Shown here one piece after another: positions 46,778-54,703 of a DNA stretch of 64,000 nt. The DNA is taken from the NCBI GenBank assembly GCA_902787715.1, contig CADAHQ010000006.1, forward strand, positions 39,120-103,119, given 5' to 3'. Below the pieces are notes generated by a model that made no database searches, was not told the origin of the DNA, and saw nothing but the letters and a program-made list of their open reading frames with translations. Position 1 is the stretch's first letter; the number at the start of each line of letters is the position of its first letter. The position numbers and the translations under genes were made by a program. This DNA is from an uncultured Lachnospiraceae bacterium (lineage in GTDB: Bacteria; Bacillota; Clostridia; Lachnospirales; Lachnospiraceae).

Positions 46778-48868
46778 ATGAAGAAAACAAAGACGAAACC
46801 GGTGATGCTTACCTGGGGAAGCGAGGAGCGGGAGCGCCTCTCCTTAGTGCTTTCCTGGCTCAGTGCATCCGCAAAGGCGAAGGATGCGCCGGAGGGACTT
46901 AAGGAGCTTTCCTCCCTTGCCGCATCCTGCAAGAAACTGTATGACACGGTTTCCTCCGGCAAATGGGATTCCCTGGAGCCCGCAGCACGGGTAGCCATGG
47001 CGGAAGCCTGCTTTGCCGGTATCCGCGAGGAGGGCTACAAGACGTCCATCCTGAATCCGGCCGTCAGCGCGAAAGCCTACGGAAACGCGTATGCGCAGAC
47101 GATTTCCGCCCTCGGAAGAGAGCTTTTGGAGACTCTGCCGTACCTGATGCGGGGGATTCGCAAGCCGTTCCTCTATGCCTGCGAGCTGATTGCCGAAATC
47201 TTCGGACACATCGAGAAGGACGGCCTTGACCGCGGCATCAAGCAGAGCCTTTACTACTATGTGCACGACTATTTCCGTGAGTACACGGAGCTTCGCATTT
47301 ACGACAAATACGACCCCGCCGCATCTTCCGAAATCGAAACGATCATTCGGAAGGCCGCAGCGGACGAGACCGCATTGTACGATTTCGGACTTCCGGTTTC
47401 CGACGAGGTGCTTGCCGTACACCGTTTCCTTTCGAAGCAGTCCGCAAAGACCATCGACGGGATGGCAAAAACCTTTGTGAACGGATTTGTCGACAGCTTT
47501 GAGACAATGCGGATCGACGGCTCGAAGAAGACTTCCGTATCCTTCAACACGTATCTCGGGTTTGAGCGGGTGACGGCGAGAGCAGCAGAGCTCTTCCGCG
47601 AGAAAGGGCTGGAGCCCAGAATGTTTTTGCAGAGCTGTCTGTTAGTTAACGTATGCAATTTCCAGATGGGCGGAATCGCGGGCAATTCCGTAAACCGCCA
47701 GTACAGTTATGACCATCGAAACAACGGCTTTTTGGTGCTGCAGAGACCTCTGCTTGAAGAGTGCCTCACCGCAATCAAGGAGAGCATGGAGGTTTACCGC
47801 GAGCCTTTGCGCGGATATGCCGGACCTGCGGTGCAGGAGATCTTCGGCGAGCCCGACGTCGAGTTTAAAAACAAGCGCGCGGTGCCTACCGCAAAGCCCC
47901 GCACGGCAGCGTTCCTGCGGGAACTGCAGGGGCGTCTCGTGCCCATCGTTGCGGACTTTATCAACCCTGAGCAGCGCACCTTTACCATCATTGCGTATCC
48001 GGTGCCTTCCATCGGCGACAACTTCGAGGAAGTGTTCCGCGAGACCATCCGCTGCAACACGCTCTCGAACGCGCATTATAAAGAGATTCAGCAGAAGATT
48101 ATCGACGTGCTCGACCGCGGCGCTTACGTGACGGTGACCGGACGCGGGAAGAACGAGACGAATATGAAGGTGATGCTTCACACCCTGACGGACCCCGCGA
48201 AGCAGACGAACTTCGAAAACTGCGGTGCGGACGTGAACATTCCCGTCGGCGAGGTGTTCACTTCTCCGGTGCTTACGGGAACCGAGGGAACGCTTCATGT
48301 GACGAAGGTGTGCATCGACGGAATCACCTTTAAAAACCTGAAGTTCACCTTCAAGGACGGAATGCTGCAGACCTATACCTGCGACAATTTCCCGACACAG
48401 GCGGAAAATGCGACCTTCCTTGAGGAGGCAGTCCTTGCGCAGCACAAGACCCTTCCCATCGGCGAATTTGCCATCGGAACGAACACCACGGCCTACGAGA
48501 TGGGCATCCGCTGCAATGTGCAGGAGAAACTGCCGATTCTGATTGCCGAGAAGACGGGGCCGCATTTTGCGGTGGGCGACACCTGCTACAGCCATTCCGA
48601 GGACCATGCGCTTTACAACCCGGACGGCAAAGAGATCATTGCCAGAGAGAACGAGGTTTCGGCGCTTCGGAACACCGACCCGGCGAAGGCGTATATGAAC
48701 TGCCACAAGGATATCACGATTCCGTACAACGAGCTCGGAGAAATCAAGGTGTACGATGCGAAGGGCAAGCTTGTCGGAACCATCATAAAGGACGGACGGT
48801 TCTGCGTGCCGGGCACGGAGGAGTTAAATGCTCCGCTGGAGTCCCTGGCGAAGGACGGACTGGAGTAA
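46778..48868 (+). CDS. M29 family aminopeptidase with long N-terminal extension
   Basis: Residues about 385-696 match M29 (thermophilic/AmpS-like) aminopeptidases, metal-dependent enzymes that remove N-terminal residues. Candidate ligands are seen in order: Glu in PVGEVFTSP (about 491), Glu in IGEFAIGTNT (about 564), His in TGPHFAVGDTCYS (about 596) and HSEDH. Usual M29 enzymes have about 410 aa. This one has about 380 extra N-terminal residues, mostly helical, of a kind I do not recognise. There is no signal peptide, so it should be cytoplasmic. It ends the pheST-VanZ run of closely spaced genes. Confidence 0.82.
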   Translation: MKKTKTKPVMLTWGSEERERLSLVLSWLSASAKAKDAPEGLKELSSLAASCKKLYDTVSSGKWDSLEPAARVAMAEACFAGIREEGYKTSILNPAVSAKAYGNAYAQTISALGRELLETLPYLMRGIRKPFLYACELIAEIFGHIEKDGLDRGIKQSLYYYVHDYFREYTELRIYDKYDPAASSEIETIIRKAAADETALYDFGLPVSDEVLAVHRFLSKQSAKTIDGMAKTFVNGFVDSFETMRIDGSKKTSVSFNTYLGFERVTARAAELFREKGLEPRMFLQSCLLVNVCNFQMGGIAGNSVNRQYSYDHRNNGFLVLQRPLLEECLTAIKESMEVYREPLRGYAGPAVQEIFGEPDVEFKNKRAVPTAKPRTAAFLRELQGRLVPIVADFINPEQRTFTIIAYPVPSIGDNFEEVFRETIRCNTLSNAHYKEIQQKIIDVLDRGAYVTVTGRGKNETNMKVMLHTLTDPAKQTNFENCGADVNIPVGEVFTSPVLTGTEGTLHVTKVCIDGITFKNLKFTFKDGMLQTYTCDNFPTQAENATFLEEAVLAQHKTLPIGEFAIGTNTTAYEMGIRCNVQEKLPILIAEKTGPHFAVGDTCYSHSEDHALYNPDGKEIIARENEVSALRNTDPAKAYMNCHKDITIPYNELGEIKVYDAKGKLVGTIIKDGRFCVPGTEELNAPLESLAKDGLE

Positions 48869-48956
48869 TCAACGGGCCGGGGAGCGGCTTCGAAAACAGA
48901 AAAAACAGGCCGCAATAAGGCCATGAAAGCATATTACGATACATATGGAGGGACCT

Positions 48957-49466
48957 ATGGCGAAAGTCGGAATTGTAATGGGAAGTGATTCGGATCTTCC
49001 GATCATGGAGAAAGCAGCCGCGATTCTGGAGCGGTTCGGGATTGAGTATGAGATGACGATCATCTCGGCACACCGCATGCCCGATGTGTTCTTCGACTAT
49101 GCGAAGAGCGCGGAGGAGAAGGGCTATGAGGTGATTATCGCGGGAGCCGGCGGGGCAGCCCATCTGCCCGGTATGTGCGCGGCGATCTTCCCGCTTCCGG
49201 TGATCGGCGTGCCGATTCACACCAAGGCGTTGGGCGGCGTGGATTCGCTGTATTCCATCGTACAGATGCCCTCGGGTATTCCGGTTGCCACCGTGGCTAT
49301 TGACGGCGGAGCCAACGCGGGCATTCTGGCTGCGAAGATTATCGCAACCCACGACGCAGAGCTTCTTGCGAAGATCAAGGAGTACAAAGAGGAGCTTAAG
49401 AGCGGCGTGATGGCGAAGAAGGAACGCCTGGAGTCCGTAGGATACAAAGAGTACGCACAGAAGTAA
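48957..49466 (+). CDS. purE: N5-carboxyaminoimidazole ribonucleotide mutase
   Basis: The ATG at 48957 follows GGAGGG by five bases. The 169-aa class I PurE moves the carboxyl group of N5-CAIR to give CAIR in purine synthesis. Motifs: VMGSDSDLPIMEKAA, SAHRMPD and GAGGAAHLPGM. Class I PurE needs PurK upstream in the pathway; no purK is in the window. purM lies 187 bases on, across a structured gap. Confidence 0.96.
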   Translation: MAKVGIVMGSDSDLPIMEKAAAILERFGIEYEMTIISAHRMPDVFFDYAKSAEEKGYEVIIAGAGGAAHLPGMCAAIFPLPVIGVPIHTKALGGVDSLYSIVQMPSGIPVATVAIDGGANAGILAAKIIATHDAELLAKIKEYKEELKSGVMAKKERLESVGYKEYAQK

Positions 49467-49507
49467 AACTTCGGAATAAAAGCACAGATTATTCTGCAGT
49501 CGCGTTT

Positions 49508-49622
49508 GATAAGCGGGGCTTATCGTTCGCATGAAAAAGAAATAAGCCCAAATGCATCACTTCGGGGTGCAGGAATCGTTTTTTTGTGCTACAATGAAGC
49601 TGCCTTCGGGAAATGCCCCGAA
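49508..49622 (+). promoter_or_regulatory. Structured region and promoter-like element before purM
   Basis: Arm A GATAAGC (49508-49514) can pair with GCTTATC (49518-49524), while the overlapping GGGCTTAT (49516-49523) can instead pair with ATAAGCCC (49542-49549). The two hairpins exclude each other. A TACAAT with extended TGC (49590-49595) follows, then a CTTCGGG/CCCGAAG hairpin near 49604-49622. It does not fit the purine riboswitch consensus. Confidence 0.45.
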
Positions 49623-49653
49623 GCAGGCGATTCGATACAAAAGGAGAACAGTT

Positions 49654-50679
49654 ATGGATTACAAGAATGCCGGTGTTGATATCGAGGCAGGATACCGTGC
49701 CGTGGAATTGATGAAGAAGCACGTAAAAGAGACCATGCGTCCCGAAGTACTCGGCGGTCTCGGCGGTTTTTCCGGTGCATTTTCCCTCGACCGGTTCATG
49801 ACAATGAAGCATCCGACCCTGGTTTCGGGTACGGACGGTGTCGGTACGAAATTGAAGATTGCTTTCCTCATGGACAAGCATGACACCATCGGAATCGACT
49901 GTGTCGCCATGTGTGTAAACGACATTGCATGTGCAGGCGGCGAGCCGCTGTTCTTCCTTGATTATGTCGCATGCGGCAAGAATTACCCGGAGAAGATCGC
50001 GACCATCGTAAAGGGTGTTGCGGACGGCTGCAAGCAGGCCGGCTGCGCATTGATCGGCGGTGAGACGGCAGAGATGCCCGGGTTCTATCCGGTGGACGAA
50101 TATGATTTGGCGGGATTTGCCGTAGGTATCGTGGACAGCGATGAGATTGTGGACGGCAGCAAGGTGTGCGCCGGCGACACGGTCATCGGTATCGCTTCCT
50201 CGGGTATCCACAGCAATGGCTACTCCCTGGTGCGCAAGGTTTTCGATATGCGCGAGGCCACGCTTGCCCGCTATAACGATTCCTTGGGCTGCACCCTCGG
50301 CGAGGCGCTTCTTACGCCCACCAAGATTTACGTGAAGGCTCTGAAGGCCCTGAAGGACGGCGGTATCGTCGTGAAGGCCTGCAGCCATATCACGGGCGGC
50401 GGCTTCTACGAGAACATCCCGCGGATGCTTCCCGACGGAAAGCATGCGGTGATTCGCAAGTCGAGCTACGAAGTTCCCGCGATTTTCGATTTGCTGGCAA
50501 AGACCGGCAACATCGAAGAGAAAATGATGTACAACACTTACAATATGGGTATCGGCATGATGCTCGCGGTTTCTGCGGACAAGGCGGACGAGACCATCCG
50601 TCTCCTTGCGGCAGCCGGCGAGAAGGCCTACGTTGTCGGTGAAATCACGGACGGCGATAAGGGAATTACGATTCTTTAA
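49654..50679 (+). CDS. purM: Phosphoribosylformylglycinamidine cyclo-ligase (AIR synthetase)
   Basis: Start 49654 follows AAAAGGAGAAC. The 341-aa enzyme closes the imidazole ring with ATP to give AIR. It shows [46 protein letters not shown] and [14 protein letters not shown]. Length and motifs are standard. It is followed by purN and purD. Confidence 0.97.
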   Translation: MDYKNAGVDIEAGYRAVELMKKHVKETMRPEVLGGLGGFSGAFSLDRFMTMKHPTLVSGTDGVGTKLKIAFLMDKHDTIGIDCVAMCVNDIACAGGEPLFFLDYVACGKNYPEKIATIVKGVADGCKQAGCALIGGETAEMPGFYPVDEYDLAGFAVGIVDSDEIVDGSKVCAGDTVIGIASSGIHSNGYSLVRKVFDMREATLARYNDSLGCTLGEALLTPTKIYVKALKALKDGGIVVKACSHITGGGFYENIPRMLPDGKHAVIRKSSYEVPAIFDLLAKTGNIEEKMMYNTYNMGIGMMLAVSADKADETIRLLAAAGEKAYVVGEITDGDKGITIL

Positions 50680-50686
50680 TAAACAA

Positions 50687-50720
50687 CGCCCGGACGCCGG
50701 CATCGGTCTGCGCCCGGGCG
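50687..50720 (+). other. GC-rich hairpin between purM and purN
   Basis: CGCCCGG (50687-50693) pairs with CCGGGCG (50714-50720). No T-tract follows, so it is more likely an mRNA stability or processing hairpin than a terminator. Confidence 0.45.
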
Positions 50721-50742
50721 CGTCTGCTTAAAAGGAGGATCT

Positions 50743-51369
50743 ATGAGAGCAGTTGTCATGGTGTCCGGCGGCGGCACCAATCTGCAGGCTATCCTGGACG
50801 CAATCCGCGACGGGAAGATTACCAATACCGAGATTTGCGGTGTGATCAGCAACCGCCCCGACGCCTACGCGCTTACCCGCGCACAGAAGGCAGGGGTTCC
50901 GGCGATCTGCGTGTCCCGCAAATCCTTCGAAACCCGGCAGGAATTTGCCGATGCGCTTCTTGCGGCTGTAGATTCCTGCAAGCCCGATTTGATTGTCCTC
51001 GCGGGATTCCTTGTGATTATTCCCGAGGAGATGATCCGGCGCTACGAGGGGAAGATTATAAACATTCATCCGTCGCTGATCCCTTCCTTCTGCGGCGACG
51101 GTTTTTACGGGCTTCACGTGCATGAGCGGGTGCTTGCCCGGGGCGTGAAGGTGACGGGCGCTACGGTTCACTTCGTGGACGAGGGCACCGACACCGGCCC
51201 GATCTTGCTGCAGAAGGCTGTGGCAATCGAGCCCGATGACACGCCGGAAGTGCTGCAGCGAAGAGTTATGGAGCAGGCGGAGTGGCAGATTCTGCCCAAG
51301 GCCATCGACGCCATCGCAAACGGCCGGATCCGCAAGGACGCAAACGGCAACTGGTTCGTCACCGAATAA
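50743..51369 (+). CDS. purN: Phosphoribosylglycinamide formyltransferase
   Basis: The 208-aa enzyme formylates GAR with 10-formyl-THF. Visible motifs are VMVSGGGTNLQAILDA at the N-terminus, the catalytic INIHPSLIPSF and HFVDEGTDTGPILLQ. Length is standard. It starts after AAAAGGAGG and lies 34 bases before purD. Confidence 0.96.
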   Translation: MRAVVMVSGGGTNLQAILDAIRDGKITNTEICGVISNRPDAYALTRAQKAGVPAICVSRKSFETRQEFADALLAAVDSCKPDLIVLAGFLVIIPEEMIRRYEGKIINIHPSLIPSFCGDGFYGLHVHERVLARGVKVTGATVHFVDEGTDTGPILLQKAVAIEPDDTPEVLQRRVMEQAEWQILPKAIDAIANGRIRKDANGNWFVTE

Positions 51370-51403
51370 AACACTAAGACAAAATCAATCGGAGGAATAC
51401 CCC

Positions 51404-52681
51404 ATGAATATTCTGGTTCTCGGAAGCGGCGGAAGAGAGCATGCCATCATCGCTTCCATCGCAAAGAGCAAAAAAGCAACGAAGATTTACTGTGCTCCCG
51501 GCAACGCCGGTATCGCGGAGTTAGCTACCTGCGTTCCCATCGGCGTGCTGGAGTTTGACAAGCTGGTTTCCTTTGCGAAGGAAAATGCCATCGACCTTAC
51601 CGTGGTAGGCCCCGACGATCCGTTGGTGGCCGGCGTTGTGGATGCATTTGAAGCGGCAGGGCTTCGCGTCTTCGGACCCCGCGCCAATGCGGCCATCGTG
51701 GAGGGAAGCAAGGCTTTTTCCAAGGAGTTGATGAAGAAGTATCACATTCCGACGGCTGCCTACGAGACCTTCTCTGACGCGGAGGAAGCGACGGCGTACA
51801 TCAAGAAGCAGAACAAGTATCCGGTGGTTTTGAAAGCCGACGGACTGGCGCTCGGCAAGGGCGTTCTCATCTGCAATTCCGAGGAGGAAGCGGTTGCGGG
51901 CGTCAAGGAGATTATGCTGGATAAGCACTTCGGCAAGGCCGGCGACAAGATGGTTGTGGAGGAGTTCATGACCGGTCGCGAGGTGTCCGCACTTTGCTTC
52001 TGCGACGGAAAGACCATCCGCTGCATGACCAGCGCACAGGACCACAAGCGCGCGGGCGACGGGGACACCGGCCTGAACACGGGCGGCATGGGAACCTTCT
52101 CCCCGAGTCCTTTCTATACTGAGGAGATTCACAAGACTTGCGTCGAGAAGATTTATGAGCCCACGGTGGCTGCCATGGCGGCAGAGGGACGGCCTTTTAA
52201 GGGCGTTCTCTACGTCGGACTGATGCTCACTCCCGAGGGACCGAAGGTTGTGGAGTACAACGCCCGCTTCGGCGACCCCGAGACCCAGGTGGTTCTTCCC
52301 CGTATGGAGAACGATATCGTCGACGTGTTTGAGGCATGCATCGACGGAACCCTGGATCAGATTGAGCTGACCTTTGCGGACAATGCCGCTGTCTGTGTGG
52401 TTCTCGCCTCCGACGGCTATCCGCAGAAGTACGAGAAAGGATTCCCCATCTCGGGACTCGATGCGTTCAAGGGAAGCAAGAGTGAGTTTGTATTCCACGC
52501 GGGAACGAAGTTCGGCGAGGACGGCGCAGTGCTCACAAACGGCGGACGCGTCCTCGGTGTGACGGCTCTCGGTTCGGACTTAAAGGAAGCCCGTGCCAAT
52601 GCTTACAAGGCGACGGAGAAGATCTCCTTTGCCAACAAATACATGCGCCACGACATCGGCAAGGCCATTGACGAGGCGTAG
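51404..52681 (+). CDS. purD: Phosphoribosylamine-glycine ligase
   Basis: The start at 51404 (CGGAGGAAT ahead) gives MNILVLGSGGREHAI and 425 aa, the normal PurD length. It joins glycine to phosphoribosylamine using an ATP-grasp fold: PVVLKADGLALGKGV, EEFMTGREVS, NTGGMGTFSPSP and VEYNARFGDPETQ. Longer upstream frames overlap purN and lack a ribosome site. An esterase gene follows 11 bases later. Confidence 0.97.
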   Translation: MNILVLGSGGREHAIIASIAKSKKATKIYCAPGNAGIAELATCVPIGVLEFDKLVSFAKENAIDLTVVGPDDPLVAGVVDAFEAAGLRVFGPRANAAIVEGSKAFSKELMKKYHIPTAAYETFSDAEEATAYIKKQNKYPVVLKADGLALGKGVLICNSEEEAVAGVKEIMLDKHFGKAGDKMVVEEFMTGREVSALCFCDGKTIRCMTSAQDHKRAGDGDTGLNTGGMGTFSPSPFYTEEIHKTCVEKIYEPTVAAMAAEGRPFKGVLYVGLMLTPEGPKVVEYNARFGDPETQVVLPRMENDIVDVFEACIDGTLDQIELTFADNAAVCVVLASDGYPQKYEKGFPISGLDAFKGSKSEFVFHAGTKFGEDGAVLTNGGRVLGVTALGSDLKEARANAYKATEKISFANKYMRHDIGKAIDEA

Positions 52682-52692
52682 GAGACGAAGGC

Positions 52693-53721
52693 ATGAAAAA
52701 GGCGATTCTCACAATCTGCGCAGGCCTTATGCTGGCGACCGCCTGCTGCGGATGTTCGAAGGAGGACGGAAAAGTGAACGAGACGACACCGATTGTCGGA
52801 GGGGAAGCGGTAGTTACGCCCACGGAGGCGGAACTGTCCCCATCGGCAACACCGGCGCCTGCGGCCACCGATACACCCACCCCCACGGCAACGCCTGCGG
52901 TGGATGAAAACGGCATGACCCTGAAGTGCCCGGCGGAGTACTTAAAGAAGCGGGACGGCGCAACCTACGGCAAATTCTCCCACATCACGTACTACTCGGA
53001 CTATTGCAAGCGTGACCGCGGAGCCACGGTGCTTTTGCCCGCGGGCTACACGGAAGAGAAGAAGTATCCGGTGGTTTACCTTCTGCACGGAATCTTCGGC
53101 GATGAGAATTCCTTTGCCGGGGATGGGAATCTTCCGGTTCTCATCGGAAACATGATTGCGGACGGCTTAAGCGAAGAGTTCATTCTTGTTTGTCCCGCCA
53201 TGTTTGCGGCGTCGGATGACACGGTGCAGGTGCCCGGATTTACCGCGGAAGCGATGATTCCTTACGACCGTTTTGCGCACGATCTGACCCAGTGCCTGAT
53301 TCCGTATATCGATGCGAACTATTCCACCCTGCAGGGCCGCGAGGGAACGTATATCGCGGGCTTCTCCATGGGCGGAAGAGAGACGCTGTTTACCATAATC
53401 ACCTATCCCGAACGGTTCCGCGCAGCCTGCGCCATTGCGCCTGCGCCGGGTCTGGTTCCCACCACGGACAAATTCATGCATCATGAGGGATCGTACAAGC
53501 CGGAAGAGGTGATATTTGCCGAAGGAGCGGTGACTCCCGACAAGATTATCATCTGCTGCGGAACGAGAGACAGCGTTGTCGGGCAGTTCCCGAAGGAATA
53601 CCACAACCTGTTTTTGCTAAACGGCATCGATCATATCTGGTATGAGGTTCCGAATGCGGATCACGACATGCAGGCACAGTACTCGGGGTTGTACAATTTC
53701 CTGCAGGTTATCGGAAAATGA
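52693..53721 (+). CDS. Exported (lipoprotein-like) esterase, CE1/esterase D type
   Basis: The 342-aa protein has a signal peptide ending in a Cys-rich LATACCGCS stretch; the lipobox is imperfect, so lipid attachment is likely but not certain. A Thr/Pro/Ala linker (about 35-75) leads to an alpha/beta-hydrolase of the esterase D/feruloyl-esterase kind: VVYLLHGIFGDENS, nucleophile Ser in GFSMGGRE, acid in GTRDSV and His in NADHDMQ. It may deacetylate or de-esterify extracellular polysaccharides. It begins 11 bases after purD, probably by read-through. Confidence 0.87.
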   Translation: MKKAILTICAGLMLATACCGCSKEDGKVNETTPIVGGEAVVTPTEAELSPSATPAPAATDTPTPTATPAVDENGMTLKCPAEYLKKRDGATYGKFSHITYYSDYCKRDRGATVLLPAGYTEEKKYPVVYLLHGIFGDENSFAGDGNLPVLIGNMIADGLSEEFILVCPAMFAASDDTVQVPGFTAEAMIPYDRFAHDLTQCLIPYIDANYSTLQGREGTYIAGFSMGGRETLFTIITYPERFRAACAIAPAPGLVPTTDKFMHHEGSYKPEEVIFAEGAVTPDKIIICCGTRDSVVGQFPKEYHNLFLLNGIDHIWYEVPNADHDMQAQYSGLYNFLQVIGK

Positions 53722-53797
53722 GTGTTTTCCGTGATGTAGTATCATCGGCGCAAGGCGTCTGAAGATAAATTACAAATCACTCAAGGAGGTATGGAGT

Positions 53798-54514
53798 ATG
53801 GGAAGTATCAAGAAGTATGCGGCTGAGTTTCTCGGAACCATGGTTCTGGTGATCGTCGGCTGCGGCACGGCTATGACGGTCGGTTGCGACGCGGCAAACG
53901 GCGGCGGGTATATCCTGACGGCGCTTGCGTTCGGTCTTGCGATTGTTGCCCTGGCATACAGCGTAGGCAACGTGTCCGGCTGCCATATCAATCCTGCGGT
54001 TTCCGTTGCGTTCTGGATTAACGGAGAGCTGGAGACAAAGGATTTATGCGGGTATATTGTTTCGCAGATTCTCGGCGCTTTTGCGGGTGCGGGAATTCTG
54101 AAGGGCATCTTTGCCCTGGGCAAACTCACGGATCAGACGGGAGGCCTCGGAAGCAACGGCATCGCAAGCCTCAACGGCAGTGTGATTGCCGGAATTTTGG
54201 TAGAGTGCATCTTAACGTTTATCTTCATCTTCGCAATCCTGGGCGTGACCTCGAAGAAGGCTGCTCACGGCCATGTGGCGGGCCTTGTCATCGGTCTTAC
54301 GCTGGTGCTTGTACACATCCTCGGCATCGGCCTCACCGGCACTTCGGTGAACCCGGCGAGAAGCTTCGGACCGGCGCTTGTGGCTGCATTTGCCGGCAAC
54401 ACCACACCGATTTCGGATGTGTGGATCTTCTTTGTAGGACCTTTGGCAGGTGCGGTTTTGGCAGCTGTTGCATACCGTCTGCTTGCGGGTGAGCCTGACG
54501 CGAAAGAGGAATAA
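53798..54514 (+). CDS. aqpZ: Aquaporin Z
   Basis: The 238-aa protein has six membrane helices and both NPA boxes (HINPAVS, VNPARS). The selectivity filter residues can be read as Phe (LAFGL), His (LVHILG), Thr (TGTSV) and Arg (NPARS), the AqpZ water-channel set rather than a glycerol facilitator. It lies 76 bases after the esterase with AAGGAGG ahead, and a terminator follows. Confidence 0.95.
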   Translation: MGSIKKYAAEFLGTMVLVIVGCGTAMTVGCDAANGGGYILTALAFGLAIVALAYSVGNVSGCHINPAVSVAFWINGELETKDLCGYIVSQILGAFAGAGILKGIFALGKLTDQTGGLGSNGIASLNGSVIAGILVECILTFIFIFAILGVTSKKAAHGHVAGLVIGLTLVLVHILGIGLTGTSVNPARSFGPALVAAFAGNTTPISDVWIFFVGPLAGAVLAAVAYRLLAGEPDAKEE

Positions 54515-54553
54515 ACCGTCAATTCGGACCGAATGAAGAAAGAATTATCGAAA

Positions 54554-54598
54554 AACGCTCCGGGGAGCCGTAAAATGCGCCCCGGGCGTTCTTTTTTT
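54554..54598 (+). terminator. Terminator after aqpZ
   Basis: AACGC-T-CCGGGG pairs with CCCCGG-GCGTT and is followed by CTTTTTTT. Confidence 0.9.
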
Positions 54599-54632
54599 GC
54601 CATCAAATAAGGACAAATCTTTCAAAATCGAC

Positions 54633-54661
54633 TTGCAATTCTACAGCAGTCGTATTAAAAT
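54633..54661 (+). promoter_or_regulatory. Promoter for the SH3b glucosaminidase gene
   Basis: TTGCAA (54633-54638), 17 bases, TAAAAT (54656-54661). A second TATAAT lies at 54665-54670. The leader is too short for a c-di-AMP riboswitch. Confidence 0.65.
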
Positions 54662-54703
54662 GGTTATAATAAGGCTTTGAGTATATAATACGGTGAGGTG
54701 ACG

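Noticed and set aside
54662-54703. c-di-AMP (ydaO) riboswitch before the SH3b hydrolase
   Set aside because: The leader is far too short, although such hydrolases are common targets of that riboswitch.
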